Assembly: GCF_032854445.1 (NCBI RefSeq)
Contig: NC_088303.1
Location: 10,053,501-10,117,500, forward strand
Source of the DNA: Liolophura sinensis
Taxonomy: Eukaryota > Mollusca > Polyplacophora > Chitonida > Chitonidae
Reading direction: 5' to 3'
DNA length: 64,000 nt
This document shows positions 45,856-57,640 of the stretch, piece after piece (the first letter of the stretch is position 1; each line of letters starts with the position of its first letter). The position numbers and the translations under genes are program-made. A model generated the notes under the pieces. It did not search any database. It was not told the origin of the DNA and saw only the letters and a program-made list of their open reading frames with translations.

Positions 45856-47189
45856 TGAAGGAGGGGAATGGGCATTCTATTAGTGGAGGCCAGTTCGATC
45901 TCAGCTTTAAACCCGATGAAATACTGGTGAAATATTCTTGAATTAGTTGAAACAGATAAATTAAATAAATAATATAAAGCATATTTTACATCCGAAATCG
46001 GAGTAGTTTGATAAAAATAGTCTACGTGCATCAATTATGACTCCAGGTGCTGTCTCTAGTGTGATGGACATGATGGATGAAGCTAACGACTTGTTTCGTA
46101 CCTATAGGCCTCCTTCATTTATCTTGTACTAAGCTCCAGACGTTTTAATGGCAAATGATACTAAATTAAACACAATGTTCAACTGTTGATTCTTTTGACA
46201 TTTATCCTCATGGTCTGTGTTCTCATCCAGAACATGGCCTGATAATGGATCGCGCGGCACCGCCATATTATATCTGATCCTTTAATGGGGTTTGCAGATG
46301 GGCCTTTTCGGGACTCGAGGCTTTCTCCAGTCTGTGAGCGAACTGAGGATAAGTACACTGTTCTTATTCTCCACAAACAGGTATTAACGTTTCTTGTTCA
46401 GCTGACAGTGTCGCATTATCTTCACAGAACTTAAAGGAATGCCAGAAAGGTCCCTTTTCAATACAGACACAGTTATCCTTATAGAGCGTAATCACCAGGT
46501 GAGATTATTTTTTTATTATGAGTATTGGACATTCACTTCATATTGATCTGATGGATATTTCTTAGCATATCAACTGCAGTGTCAAATATACCACAATATA
46601 CAGTTTATATGAAACATCAGGAGTTTGTTAGGATATGGTCTGGCCCGTTACCTGATCCATTACATTAGTCACACGTTAAAATAAGGCTACATGCAACAGA
46701 TTACACCCTGGTGAATAACAATTGACACAAATTAATCCGTAATTTTACCACATCGTTATGTTTGTTCACGGAACATTTTGTTATGTCAACAAACGCGTTA
46801 TTGAGTTGGATTCCCCGGGGTATTTGCTAAATGTATACGACGATTCCGTAACACAGACTGTTTTGTCTGAGTGTTTGAGAGTGTGCTAAAATTATGAGAA
46901 CCATCACAGTAGTTCAGTATATCACTAATTAGTCATTAACAAGAGATTATTCACAGTAAACGTGAGGTGGCTATTCTTAGTTTTTGACTGACGTTTTACA
47001 ACGTAACTCAAGATTATTTAAATTCTAGTGCAGTTTTGCTATAATTACTGAAGTGTGGAAGACTTTTTAGACAAAAAAATCGGATTCCTACTATTGTTTT
47101 AGCTAAACAAGTGGTAAAGTTTATGGTTGATGGATATGGAGCATAGCTGAATGGAAATACCTCAAGAAATAGAGGGATACGTTAGAAGG

Positions 47190-47330
47190 TCTGCTGGCAT
47201 CCTGCGGATGATCGCCAGTTTCTCTCGAGTTCTGCTTGGTTTTCTCCCACCACAATGCTGGCGGTGTCGTATAAGTCATATATTCTTGAGTGCGGCGCAA
47301 ACATCAATCAAATAAATAAAGAAATACAGC
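47190..47330 (-). mobile_element. SINE fragment, minus orientation
   Basis: Contains gaaggtctgctggcatcctg, ccaccacaatgctggcggtg, ttcttgagtgcggcgcaaac and the tail atcaaataaataaagaaa; the tRNA-like head is missing. Confidence 0.8.
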
Positions 47331-47587
47331 TTGAAACGAACAGGATTCGAGTACATCATTTCAGTGGAATAAAACGTTAAGTGAGGTAAATTGACGAGAG
47401 GTCGTATTTCACCGCCTATGTGTGAAAATTTGCCAAATGCTATCTTATACTCTTGTTCTTGTCTTACTCTCTATGCTGTACGTCTGTAAATATATCTGAC
47501 TATTGGTCGTTAGGTAATAACCATTAGACCACTGAGCCAGCGAGGGCTGTCTTAAAATGATTAATTTGAGGATCGTTCAAACCTTCG

Positions 47588-47672
47588 AAAATTAATACGC
47601 AGGTGTAAAACATTAACACGCAGGTGTAAAACATTAACACGCAGGTGTAAAACATTAATACGTAGGTGTAAA
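47588..47672 (+). repeat. 22-bp tandem repeat, 4 copies
   Basis: The unit acgcaggtgtaaaacattaa + ca repeats four times, the last one degenerate. Confidence 0.9.
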
Positions 47673-49209
47673 AAGCCAATGAATCAATCAATATTTAGTC
47701 ATTTCTCTAGTTAGTTAATTAATGCCATTTGAACATTTAACGGCTTTACCAATCAATTATTCAATGGGAAAAATGACAATCCAACAAGAGTTTTCCACAC
47801 GGGGTTTTATTTCACTGTCTCCAGGGACACACTCGCGGAAATCAGAGAGAATAACCATTATCTTTTTGAAAATCCGTATGGATCACAATGTGACACACAG
47901 AAATATGTTACTTTGCTGTTATAGGTTTCCAACTTATGTATTAGTGCATTAACAGGTGATTTGAACAGTTTGAAGACATATCTTTACACTCGGATGACCT
48001 TTATAGCCATCTACCGGTATATCTTGAGTCGTTTGTAAACACCTTTCTTCTAATAAATTAATGCGTAAATGAATCACCGGAATCTGGACAAAAACCATTC
48101 ATTCCAGAATATGATTTCAAACTAGTGGCGAGGGATGTATCAGCAAAGGCTTTCGAGAACATGTAACACGTGATGGCTTCCACCGATGATGATTTTCCAC
48201 GTAGCCAGGGAATCCACGACTAATCAACCTGAATATAATGTGGCGCAATGCTTTTGTGTGCCAAACTCAGGTCTGCTTTGTGCTCAGCAATGCGTGATAT
48301 ACAGATTTTTTGTATATTAAGGAAGAGGTCTTTTTACCGTTTGTCGTGAAATGTTACTTTTGCCTGGTGAATTATATATTTGACAAGTGTACGTTTTACC
48401 ATTATTCAGCTCTTTCACACAAACTCACTTTTCAGGAGAAACACATAAACAATGTGCAACAAAGAAAACTGAATAATTCTGTCTAAATCTTCTCTACGCT
48501 CGAAAATATGGATTCTTTACGAGAACACCTTTTCTCAACAACAAAGAATGAGCTCTGGAAGAAGACAAAACTGCACAAAAGAGAGAACAAGAAGTAAGTC
48601 TGTCAACCTGTTTTGATTTCTTGTCTTCTGTCATAAGGACTGTCTCAAGGACTTCCACGTGTCTTTCCCACATGCTTTTATCCACTTACTCCCCACAGAC
48701 GTGTCCCATATAACAGTTTGTCCGGTGGTATCAGTTTAATGTGCGTTAGTAGCACTTATAGCGTGGATCCTTACACTTAACACTTAACCTGATGACGTAC
48801 ACATCCGCGGTGCATCCTGTAGTTATAGAGTGATTAATCGTATTAATAATTGTCTTGTCATATCCTGGGCGTTGCGTGTAACTTCGTATTCAACAAGAGG
48901 CTACAAACTGTGACACACTTGGTACAGTTCTTCAGTTCAGAGAGAGAAAGAGGGAGTGAAGGCCAGATGAGAGCTCACTTCGGTAAATGGAAACCACACT
49001 AACTGTTGTGCAAAGATTTGTTCTTGAAGCTCAGATATCGGGCACGGTGTTTCCAGGTCTAGTCAATTAAAACGAGTGGTAATTAAGTTTTATCAGTTTC
49101 TGTTCACCTTTAAAAAATCATCTTCAAGGACGGGGCCTTCGAGCGTTCCTTTAGATACCAAAAATACCTGGCGAGGTCAACTAGTCACCTGGCGTCGTGT
49201 GATCCGATT

Positions 49210-49413
49210 TCATCGCCTCTTTTTGTAACATGACAGCACGTGCACAAGACAAGCCACGTGTTGGCGCTTCTCGGCAGTAACCTCGTATTTCCGCTTTTGC
49301 ATACTTCTAATCTGGCGTCCCATGTCCTTTTCTAGAGCTTCTAAATCGGCAAGTCTCTGAGCATGTGCATTGCGTAAGGCCGTTTGGAGTACAATGGGAT
49401 TATAGTCGTCTTC
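49210..49413 (-). CDS. Candidate terminal coding exon of an unidentified minus-strand gene
   Basis: Read on the minus strand, a strong acceptor (tttgtttgtcttgcag) is followed in phase 0 by 67 codons ending in TGA (49212-49210). The product is charged and helical, likely a coiled coil (QRLADLEALEKDMGRQIRSM, then KRKYEVTAEKRQH). It is free of repeats, and its composition looks like a real protein rather than a chance frame. I do not recognise the family. Upstream exons should lie at higher coordinates, but none stood out. The alternative is a chance frame or a retained pseudo-exon. Confidence 0.45.
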   Translation of the reverse strand, partial: EDDYNPIVLQTALRNAHAQRLADLEALEKDMGRQIRSMQKRKYEVTAEKRQHVACLVHVLSCYKKRR

Positions 49414-49865
49414 CTGCAAGACAAACAAAAACAAAAATAGATCACAACTATGTTTCTTACGACATAACCTGCTCTCAACCTCTGTAGAGTTAGTTTGACT
49501 GTAATGGATATTTATATTTGTAAAGAGTGGACAAAGGGTAAATGATCCTAACTGGGTATGGCTATTTTTTTCTGTGTCTGTGAGATGGAATTATGTGACG
49601 TCGCAACAATAATAGTCATGTCATATACCTGGAACACGGTCACGGGATTTAGCTGGGTGTTGAGTGTCTGCGAGATGGAACCCCGAGACGTCACGTCAAA
49701 CACCTTTACTGGAATAGAGTCACGGGATTTAGCTGAGTAGTGTTTTCTGTGTCTGAGATGGAACAACTATATGCCGTGACTGTATGGCCAACTTGATATC
49801 GAGGAAGACGTCAAACTCGAGGCAACCAACGATCAAAGTTAGATCATTAGATGGATAAGTCATGA

Positions 49866-50035
49866 ATTTTATTTATTTGTTTATTTCATTGCTGTTTTAC
49901 GCCGTAGTCAAGAACATTTCACCTATAAGATGACAACCAGTATTATGGTGGGAGGAAACCCGGCAAAACAAGGGGGAAACCCACGACAATCCGCATGTTG
50001 CTGCAGGCCTTTCCACGTACGGCGAAAAATCACAC
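49866..50035 (+). mobile_element. SINE, truncated
   Basis: Shows tttatttgtttatttcattg, ctgttttacgccgtagtcaa, ggtgggaggaaacccggcaa and acccacgacaatccgcatg, then stops before the tRNA-like part (cacgtacggcgaaaaatc). Confidence 0.82.
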
Positions 50036-50697
50036 TAAGTATTTAGACTTAGGCATGAGTGAAAATTAGCATAAAGGTAAAAAAATCATTTGTTATTTAG
50101 TTTTATCGTCAAGGGTTTACTGTATTTTCACTTGATATAATAAAACTAGAGAGGACTAAAATTAAACCTAAATGCAAAAACGTATAGATTTCTGCATGTT
50201 GACATCTATCGTTTCCGCATACTCACAGGGCACAATATAACGGCAGAAGGGGTGTTTTCAAAAATGTGTATTCAGTAAAGACAATTAGTCACTGTACTTT
50301 CGTGTTGAGACTATCACTGTAACTGTACTTATCATTTTACTTGTTTTCCCTTTCGTTCCCGGTCCGATGGTCGTCATAAATAGCTTTGTTGCTTTGGACA
50401 CTACGGTTATACGGACTATCATGTTAGGTGACTGGATTACTGGAAGACTGCCATGTGATTAATTCTGGCGTTGTGACACTTTGGTTAAAACTGGTCAGCG
50501 TAAATTAAAGTTGGGGGGTCAAAGACCTTCCGTTAGTTGTCGAAGATTAATTGACGTACTGATAATACAAGGCAGCGTAAATGACTGACTCGCGCAAAAT
50601 GTATTATCATTTAATTCTCTACATTTTTCATGAAAAATTTGCTGCGTGTAAGTTAATGGATCGGTTTACTGGAAACTTATAAATCTTGAGAAAATGT

Positions 50698-50745
50698 TTG
50701 TACGCCGTAAAACACCAACCAAATAAATAAACAAATAAATATTTC
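50698..50745 (-). mobile_element. SINE tail fragment
   Basis: Only gtacgccgtaaaacaccaac + caaataaataaacaaataaa remain. Confidence 0.6.
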
Positions 50746-50749
50746 AAGT

Positions 50750-52520
50750 GATTTACTATAAGTAGTGTTTAATGACTGCAGAAATCTATAAAATGTAAAA
50801 ATTGCAAGAAAAGAAACCAACTACCGGGTTCTGTGAAAAAGGCATTCAAACTCTTGTCAACTAAGTATTCTAAATCACCATTAACCTTTATGGACAGCTA
50901 TATCGTATCCAGAGCCATTAACTATTTCTTGGTTTAAACATGGTCTCATTACGATATTGTGGAAATACTGCCCACCCGGTGTTAACCTATAATCATTCAT
51001 TCATTCTTATGGATTGCACACGCTTTCTCTGGTCTGTTGTTAATCTGGAAGTAGGCGGCAGATGCCAGGGTCATTGAAACTTGTTACCAAATTCATCACT
51101 TCTGCAACCAAGCTATAAGGTTAAGTAAGTGTTAAACCAGCAGTGAAGCGGAACTCTACACTGGCGCCACTGGATCCATTGCTAAAAGCCGCATTAAATA
51201 TTAGCAAGTTAACCAGTAAACAATTATAATGAACAAGAAAACCTGCTGCCATTTAAGAGAACTATAACTGTGCAATTTTACTCCGTGCAACTGACTTGCA
51301 GCCTGAAGTACTGAAGGTAAATTCATGAAGGACGGCAAAGAAAGCTTTTTGTCAAGCTGTACTGGAGCAAGTTTAGGGCTTTCAACGAGTGTGAAATGGG
51401 CTATCCATTATGAAGGTGCAACATCAGAAAATGTCAGGGAAATCTTTAAAATGCTTTTTACACACCTCATACAACAGTCTTCAATGACAAATAAACTTTA
51501 ACTAGGCACTGTTTTTCTCCATTATGGATTTCATAATGCTACACAATACCTAATGAATAGTTGTTAATGTCTTCTGTCACCCATACATTTCGGGTCTGTA
51601 GACCCTGAGTGGATTTGACAGGTCTTTACGATGAAGCAGATTTAGAAAGTTCGATGCGTAGGCCCTGCATCATCTAGCACATTCCCTACTGACCCTATGG
51701 TAAAGAGACGCCCTTCTAATACAGGAATTATCATCTGGTTTGAATAGGCGTAAAATCATGTTAACACCAGCTGTCATATAGCCCCAGGCCCCTTACTGTT
51801 AGAAGACAATACACATAGTTTTAAATGAACCTAGTAATCCCAGTGCCAAAGGCAAAAAGTTCTGAAATGCATTCATCTTGCTTTTTTCTACCCGCTATTA
51901 ATCGCGTAACGCCTTGTTTCTTTGTACGATAGCAGCGATCTAATTTCTCATTGGCTTGGCGCTTATCACATCTGAAAAGCCATGTTCTTTTTTAACATTA
52001 AGCGGAGTTTATCTTATTGCGTCACCGTGTCACAGCCGCGAAAGGATCCTTGTAAACCGGCTAAGGCCAGCATACCGAGTTGATGTATGACAGCCAAATT
52101 CTCCCCTTGGCAATGTTACATATACATCAATCACGTAAATTTCCCAAAAGATGCATTGTTTGAGAATTTAGTGGCGGTGATTACTGTAGAATCGCCATCG
52201 GTGACGATTACCCTCAATGATAGTGCATGCCGGACTGTGGTATACACCGGAATCCCACCCGGCAGAATAGCCGTAATAGCTTAAATAGAGCTGTGGAGGT
52301 GGCTGACAATACACGGCTTATGAGATTAGCTTGACATTTCTTTCTAATGTGTAGCTTAAAATGCTACAAAATATGGTGGAATAAGACGCTTAGCATTGGT
52401 GTTAGGGAATAAATAGGAAATCTTTAGGAAATATTTTGATGTGCATGTAATCCCAATGAAACAATGCTGCCGTCTGTTTGGGAAGTGTCAGAAATGACAA
52501 ACCCTTCCTTGTTTTCTTTT
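50750..52520. other. Intergenic stretch without recognisable features
   Basis: Short frames only; no repeat array or mobile element recognised. Confidence 0.5.
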
Positions 52521-52544
52521 AACGGATTTTTAAGTAAGTAAGAC

Positions 52545-52835
52545 AACGGAATCAGCGAGTGACGACCACAAAATCTACGTATAACGACTACAGAATCAGT
52601 GAATAACGTCCGCAGAATAGGTGAGATTAACACTACAGAATCGGCGAGTAATGACGACAGAATCGACGAGTAAAGAATATGCAATTGTCGAGGAACGACC
52701 ACAGAATCGGTGTGTAATGACTAAGATTGCAGGATGGGTGGATAATAACTCCAGAATGGGGTAGAAACCACTGCGGAATCGGCGAGAAACGAATTTCAGA
52801 ATCGGCGAGTAACGACCACGGAATCGACGAGGAAC
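52545..52835 (+). repeat. 22-bp minisatellite (about 13 copies, degenerate)
   Basis: The unit is about cggcgagtaacgaccacaga + at, with many substitutions. It creates minus-strand open frames that should not be taken as genes. Confidence 0.85.
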
Positions 52836-53750
52836 GAATAGTTTACGCATAAAGGGCCAATTGTGGTCTGTTGTGGAATAGATATCTAAAAACTACCCAT
52901 GTCCTCGTAACATTTGTTTAATACTGTAAATGGAATTAAAACGAAGAAGTTTTGTTGCGCAGTACAGCTCCCTGTGGATAAAAGCATCCATGTTTTAGGT
53001 ACTACATGAGCGTGCTGTGTGCTCAGGGATCTAAGAGGTAGAGAATCAAGCGATATGTTGGGTCTTTCTGACACCTACATATATTTCACCCAAACCACCT
53101 ACTGTGTTATAAACAACTTGTTTTTTCTCTGACCATGCACCTTTGCTTGGCCTGGTAATGAATAAAACAACTGCAGGTCATGTTGTTTGGCAGAGATGAA
53201 TGGTTTTCTGGAGCTGTAAGCTCAAAATCATCTAAAAGCTCAGTATGTTAGTATGGATTATTGAAGAGAGGCCAACTTTGGCTAACCAGTTTCCCAGAAT
53301 GTACTTGAGGTACCAAAAAATGGTAGAATTATAAATCCAAGTTAAACGTCGAAAATGAACAGCTACCATTATATTCAGCAAGCGTCAGTAGATGGCCCAT
53401 TGAGGACGACGTGGTTAGAGTTTTGGACATGAACTTTCCGTATGATATTTTATGATTATTAAAAGTACCCTAAATTTCGAGTTCGTCAAAGACATGTTTT
53501 CAGCATGTTAAGAATTTAAAAAATAATGACTACTTTATAATATCTTTTTGATAAGTAATGAATGAAGTTCATATGTAATAGAGTTGGTGTTTTATTTATG
53601 TTTATCAGATTGTCAGGTGAAGCCACTTTTTGCGCCTGAAATCCTCCTGTTCACGTTTCAGTCATACGTGCTGAGAAGGTTTTGGGTTGAGATGCGAGTG
53701 TCAGTGGTATCATGCGCAAATGCCACGGACGCACGAACTAGGGGCTCAAT

Positions 53751-53879
53751 CCTGGGTCCATTGTCACAAAGCTGCCGTACATGTACGATAATCACACTTA
53801 TACGAAAATAGCACGGTAATAGTGACAACGAAATGTACGAAAAAAATGTTGTACGCGGCATTGTGAAACTGGGCCCCAG
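53751..53879. mobile_element. Candidate 129-bp MITE
   Basis: The left end cctgggtccattgtcacaaa and the right end, read in reverse, ctggggcccagtttcacaat form terminal inverted repeats of about 30 bp with several mismatches. The interior is short and has no coding capacity. No clear target duplication seen. Confidence 0.6.
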
Positions 53880-54764
53880 TCTTGGAAATAGACATTCTAT
53901 AGATTCCTGCGATCGTACTGTTAGTGACACTTATCGGACCATGGCGCGTGTAAGGTCATCTAGATCTGTATTTGTTGAAGGTCGATGGTTTATCACAGGC
54001 AGTCTCGTTCTCCGCCCGTCCAACATTGTTCGACTCAGCAAACAACAAACAACCCCTGCTTCATGCTGTCATTTGGTACATCCCGTATCCTCCTCCAAAA
54101 TATGCCCTAAAACGTCAGTCAAACAGTGAAAGATTCTTGACAGTGCCGTTAAACAACAATCAAATATATCTATAAATAATACAGAGATGAAGGAAAAATT
54201 TGGCAAACTTTACAGGTTCGCAACAAAGCCCTTCAGGTGATACAAATTTGGGATATTTCGGGATAAATGGGTTAAGAGCCAAACAAGGAATACTTTTATT
54301 GAAGGTCATGGCCAGCTCCATTCTGTATGTATTATAAAGACTCACATGATTATATTCTGAAATTTTACATATCCCAGCCTAATAGCTGGGGAACATTATT
54401 TTGAAGATGCGCCATAGGCCGTCCAGAAAATGTGTCCGAATGAGCACAGGCATGGAGCTAGATCTCATCAACTTGACATCTTAATCCGAACCCATTATCG
54501 TATTGAAGCGGAAGACCACGGCGTTAAACAGATTGGAGATCTCAGTCTCAATTGACAGAGCTTTTACTTATCGGGACTGATTGATGCACCTGTATGCACG
54601 GTAAATATAAATCAGGTGGTTGAGTGATAGAGTATAATGTCACACCAGATATGACTGGTGGCATTATTTGTTAATTGCATATTTTGAGAATCTGCTGGCA
54701 CTTCAGGAAATATCATGAGATATGCATTTTGAAACATCTTTCTCGCTAAGTAAAAACCTCACAG

Positions 54765-55180
54765 ACAGCTCAATCGGTGAAGGCCCCGAAGAAAGGCCCA
54801 TAGACCGCTCAGTGATCGTGAGTCTCGAAGTCAAAGAAAAGATCTTTAGACTGCTCCGTGGGTGAGGGCATCGAATTCAATGAAAAGGCAATGTACGTGT
54901 TAAATGTGTTGAAGCATCAAAGTCAAAGACCCATAAACTGTCCAGTCAGAGAGAGCATCGAAGTCAAAGAAAATACCTACAGATGTACAGCTAGCGAGAG
55001 TCAAGGAGTAAGAAAAAAGACATAAACTGTCAGTGAGATTCCAAGAAAACACCCACAGGCTGCTCAGTTAGTGAGAGCCAGGAAGTAAGAAAAAGGTCCA
55101 TAAACTGTGAAGAAAAGATTTCTAGATTGCTCAGACTGTGAAGGCGACGAAGTCCAACAAATCAGTTCAGTCAGTGATGT
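54765..55180 (+). repeat. Degenerate tandem repeat of about 55-60 bp
   Basis: Recurring words are ccatagactgctcagt, gtgagagcatcgaagtcaaa and gaaaagacc, with spacing of roughly 55-60 bp and heavy divergence. Confidence 0.65.
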
Positions 55181-56249
55181 CATCAAATTTAAAGAAATAT
55201 TAGCATAAAGAATTGAAATGTTGGGAATAATGAATTGGTATAAATGAATGCTAAAGAAAATGAGTGTATTTGAATGAATGATGACAATATCTGGAAAGGT
55301 GAAACTGTGATTCAGTGAGAGATAAAGACAATGAGTGGACAAATGGTTGGGTAATGTCTTGGAATATTAAAGACTTATCCAAATCTAAACGAACATCTAA
55401 GACGGTACTCACTGGAGATTGTTCGTTGGTCTGCCACAAACCTTCAAGTCTCAGTCTGTTTGTGAGAGGCCGAGTACATGCGTTAACTCATGGCTGGAAG
55501 GTTGTAAGCTTTGTCCGAGCACTGAGTGCAGCAGCGTAGTCACCTATACAGCATGAAATCTTTCACTTAAGTTCCTTCGTATTGTTAAATCTTACTAATG
55601 TGATCGGGGTTTTTCAATTCAGTCTCCGCTATCCTGTCAGCATTACGTGAGAGCTTTGCCGAGCTCTGATGTGGTCGCAGCTTGGAGTAAATTATGGTTA
55701 CTTTTGAGTTTTGGATCAAGGACCATGGCAGTAGTTCTTTCGAACATGTAATAATTACTGTTACAGACATGGCATCAAGGAACACTCGAGTAGACAAGGA
55801 AAGACGCAGTCACATCTGTGTTACATTTGTATTTGACAGTCAGTATACTAATGTCTGTTTCGACGCATAGATTCGTAAGGAACAAGGGCCAGGCTTATAA
55901 GTGGTGGCATTTACAACAGAATCCATCGTCTGTTTGTTTGGGTTAAGATGGATCTGTGGACTCGTTGGTCATCGTGGAGCTGGCGAATACTTACATCTAA
56001 TGTTTGTAATCTAATGTTGGTATTCGTATGAAAGGCCAGAGGATGGAAATGTCGGTCAGTCTAGATGAGCCGGCTTAATGCGACGGGGATTAATTTAAGA
56101 GATTTGGGACTCCGTGTGCAGAAATGTCTCCGGGAACAGACGAGGGTAATCCCTTGTCTGAAAGCTTTGAGGACAGAATACAAACGGCGAGCATGCTCCA
56201 GAGTGATTCTTGACGAGAGCAGGCCGTGTTCCGGGGTCTGTACGGCACT

Positions 56250-56250
<1 letters not shown>

Positions 56251-56313
<63 letters not shown>
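56251..56313 (+). repeat. (GA)n microsatellite
   Basis: About 31 uninterrupted gagaga dinucleotides. Confidence 0.97.
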
Positions 56314-56318
<5 letters not shown>

Positions 56319-56944
56319 GAGGAGAACAGGGGAGTAACAACAGGCGCGTCTTGGGCGGAGATGACGGCAGATTATTGGTGAGAGCATAATGGAAGGGTCA
56401 GCGGAGGTTCTGACCGGGTAGCGGACACCCCGTGGCAATAGACGGACTCAATCGCAGTGGATGTTCCGGACAATAGTGCCGTCACGGATGTCCTCCACAG
56501 CAGTCCGGTTTTCCGCACCCACACAACACTCACCAGTTTCACGGGCACAGGGGACCACTTAGTAGACGTGTCGTTACTACGGCTGAATATATACTGTAAC
56601 AGCCTCTCCAGGTTACATAGGTGTGATTTTGTCTAGGGCTTTATTGAATACACGATACGTACTTAAGCAGGGTCTTCAGACAAAAATTTTCTCAGTAGGA
56701 AGTTTCAGGGCCATTACGTACGGTGAGCATCCTTCATGGCCAATATGAAACATAAGTCCGTATACCATATATGTTAAGACGTACAGCATAGAGATCAAAA
56801 CCAGAGCAACGACGACAGTGTGCTAGCTGGCAAAGAGAGACTTGTGAGATAGGGCCTCTTGTCAATTTACATCAATCCTATTTTATTCTAACTATTCATG
56901 TAAATGGATAAATAGCAGCAATTTACATGCCCTCTAGCACATGC

Positions 56945-57640
56945 TTAAGGAGAATTAAGTATAAAGTGCAGTGACGTTAATTGCAATTTATTAGACGTCA
57001 CTGATGTAGAATTACTCAAAACGCAGTATTGTCCATCACACTTAACATAAAATCACACTAAAACAATACAAAGGGACACGGTCTCGGGGATGCTTAGTCA
57101 CCAGCCGAATCCTGCGCTATCTGCGCTAAATTGGTACAGATGAGCAGTGACGTTAATTGCAATTTATTAGACGTCACTGATGTAGAATTACTCAAAACGC
57201 AGTATTGTCATCACACTTAACATAAAATACACACTAAAACAATACAAAGGGAAACACTCCCGGGGATGCTTAGGTCCACCAGCCGAATCCTGCGCTATCT
57301 GCGCTAAATTGGTACAGATGAGCAGTGACGTTAATTGCAATTTATTAGACGTCACTGATGTAGAATTACTCAAAATGCAGTATTGTCATCACACTTAACA
57401 TAAAATCACACTAAAACAATACAAAGGGACACGGTCTCGGGGATGCTTAGTCCACCAGCCGAATCCTGCGCTATCTGCGCTAAATTGGTACAGATGAGCA
57501 GTGACGTTAATTGCAATTTATTAAACGTCACTGATCTAGACTGCTGTATTGCTGTATTGTCATCACACTTAACATAAATGCTTAGTCCACCAGCCGAATC
57601 CTGCGCTATTGTAGTATTGGAACAGATGAGCATGGGGATG
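56945..57640 (+). repeat. 177-bp tandem repeat (about 4 copies)
   Basis: Units begin cagtgacgttaattgcaatt at about 56969, 57145, 57323 and 57499. Each runs through tagaattactcaaaacgcag, aaacaatacaaagggacacg and ccagccgaatcctgcgctat. The last copy is internally deleted. It abuts the 82-bp satellite. Confidence 0.92.

Noticed and set aside
48494-48685. Possible small exons on either strand (ATG at 48508 with donor gaa|gtaagt; minus-strand MWERHVEVLETVL frame)
   Set aside because: Both strands give equally plausible short frames and no linked exon was found, so no call is justified.
55251-55539. Possible exon with donor cca|gtgagt on the minus strand or an open + frame
   Set aside because: All minus-strand frames into the donor hit stops within about 15-30 codons and the + frame has no splice partners; insufficient support.
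56061-56438. Frames across the (GA)n tract
   Set aside because: They consist largely of Ser-Leu or Arg-Glu runs from the microsatellite.
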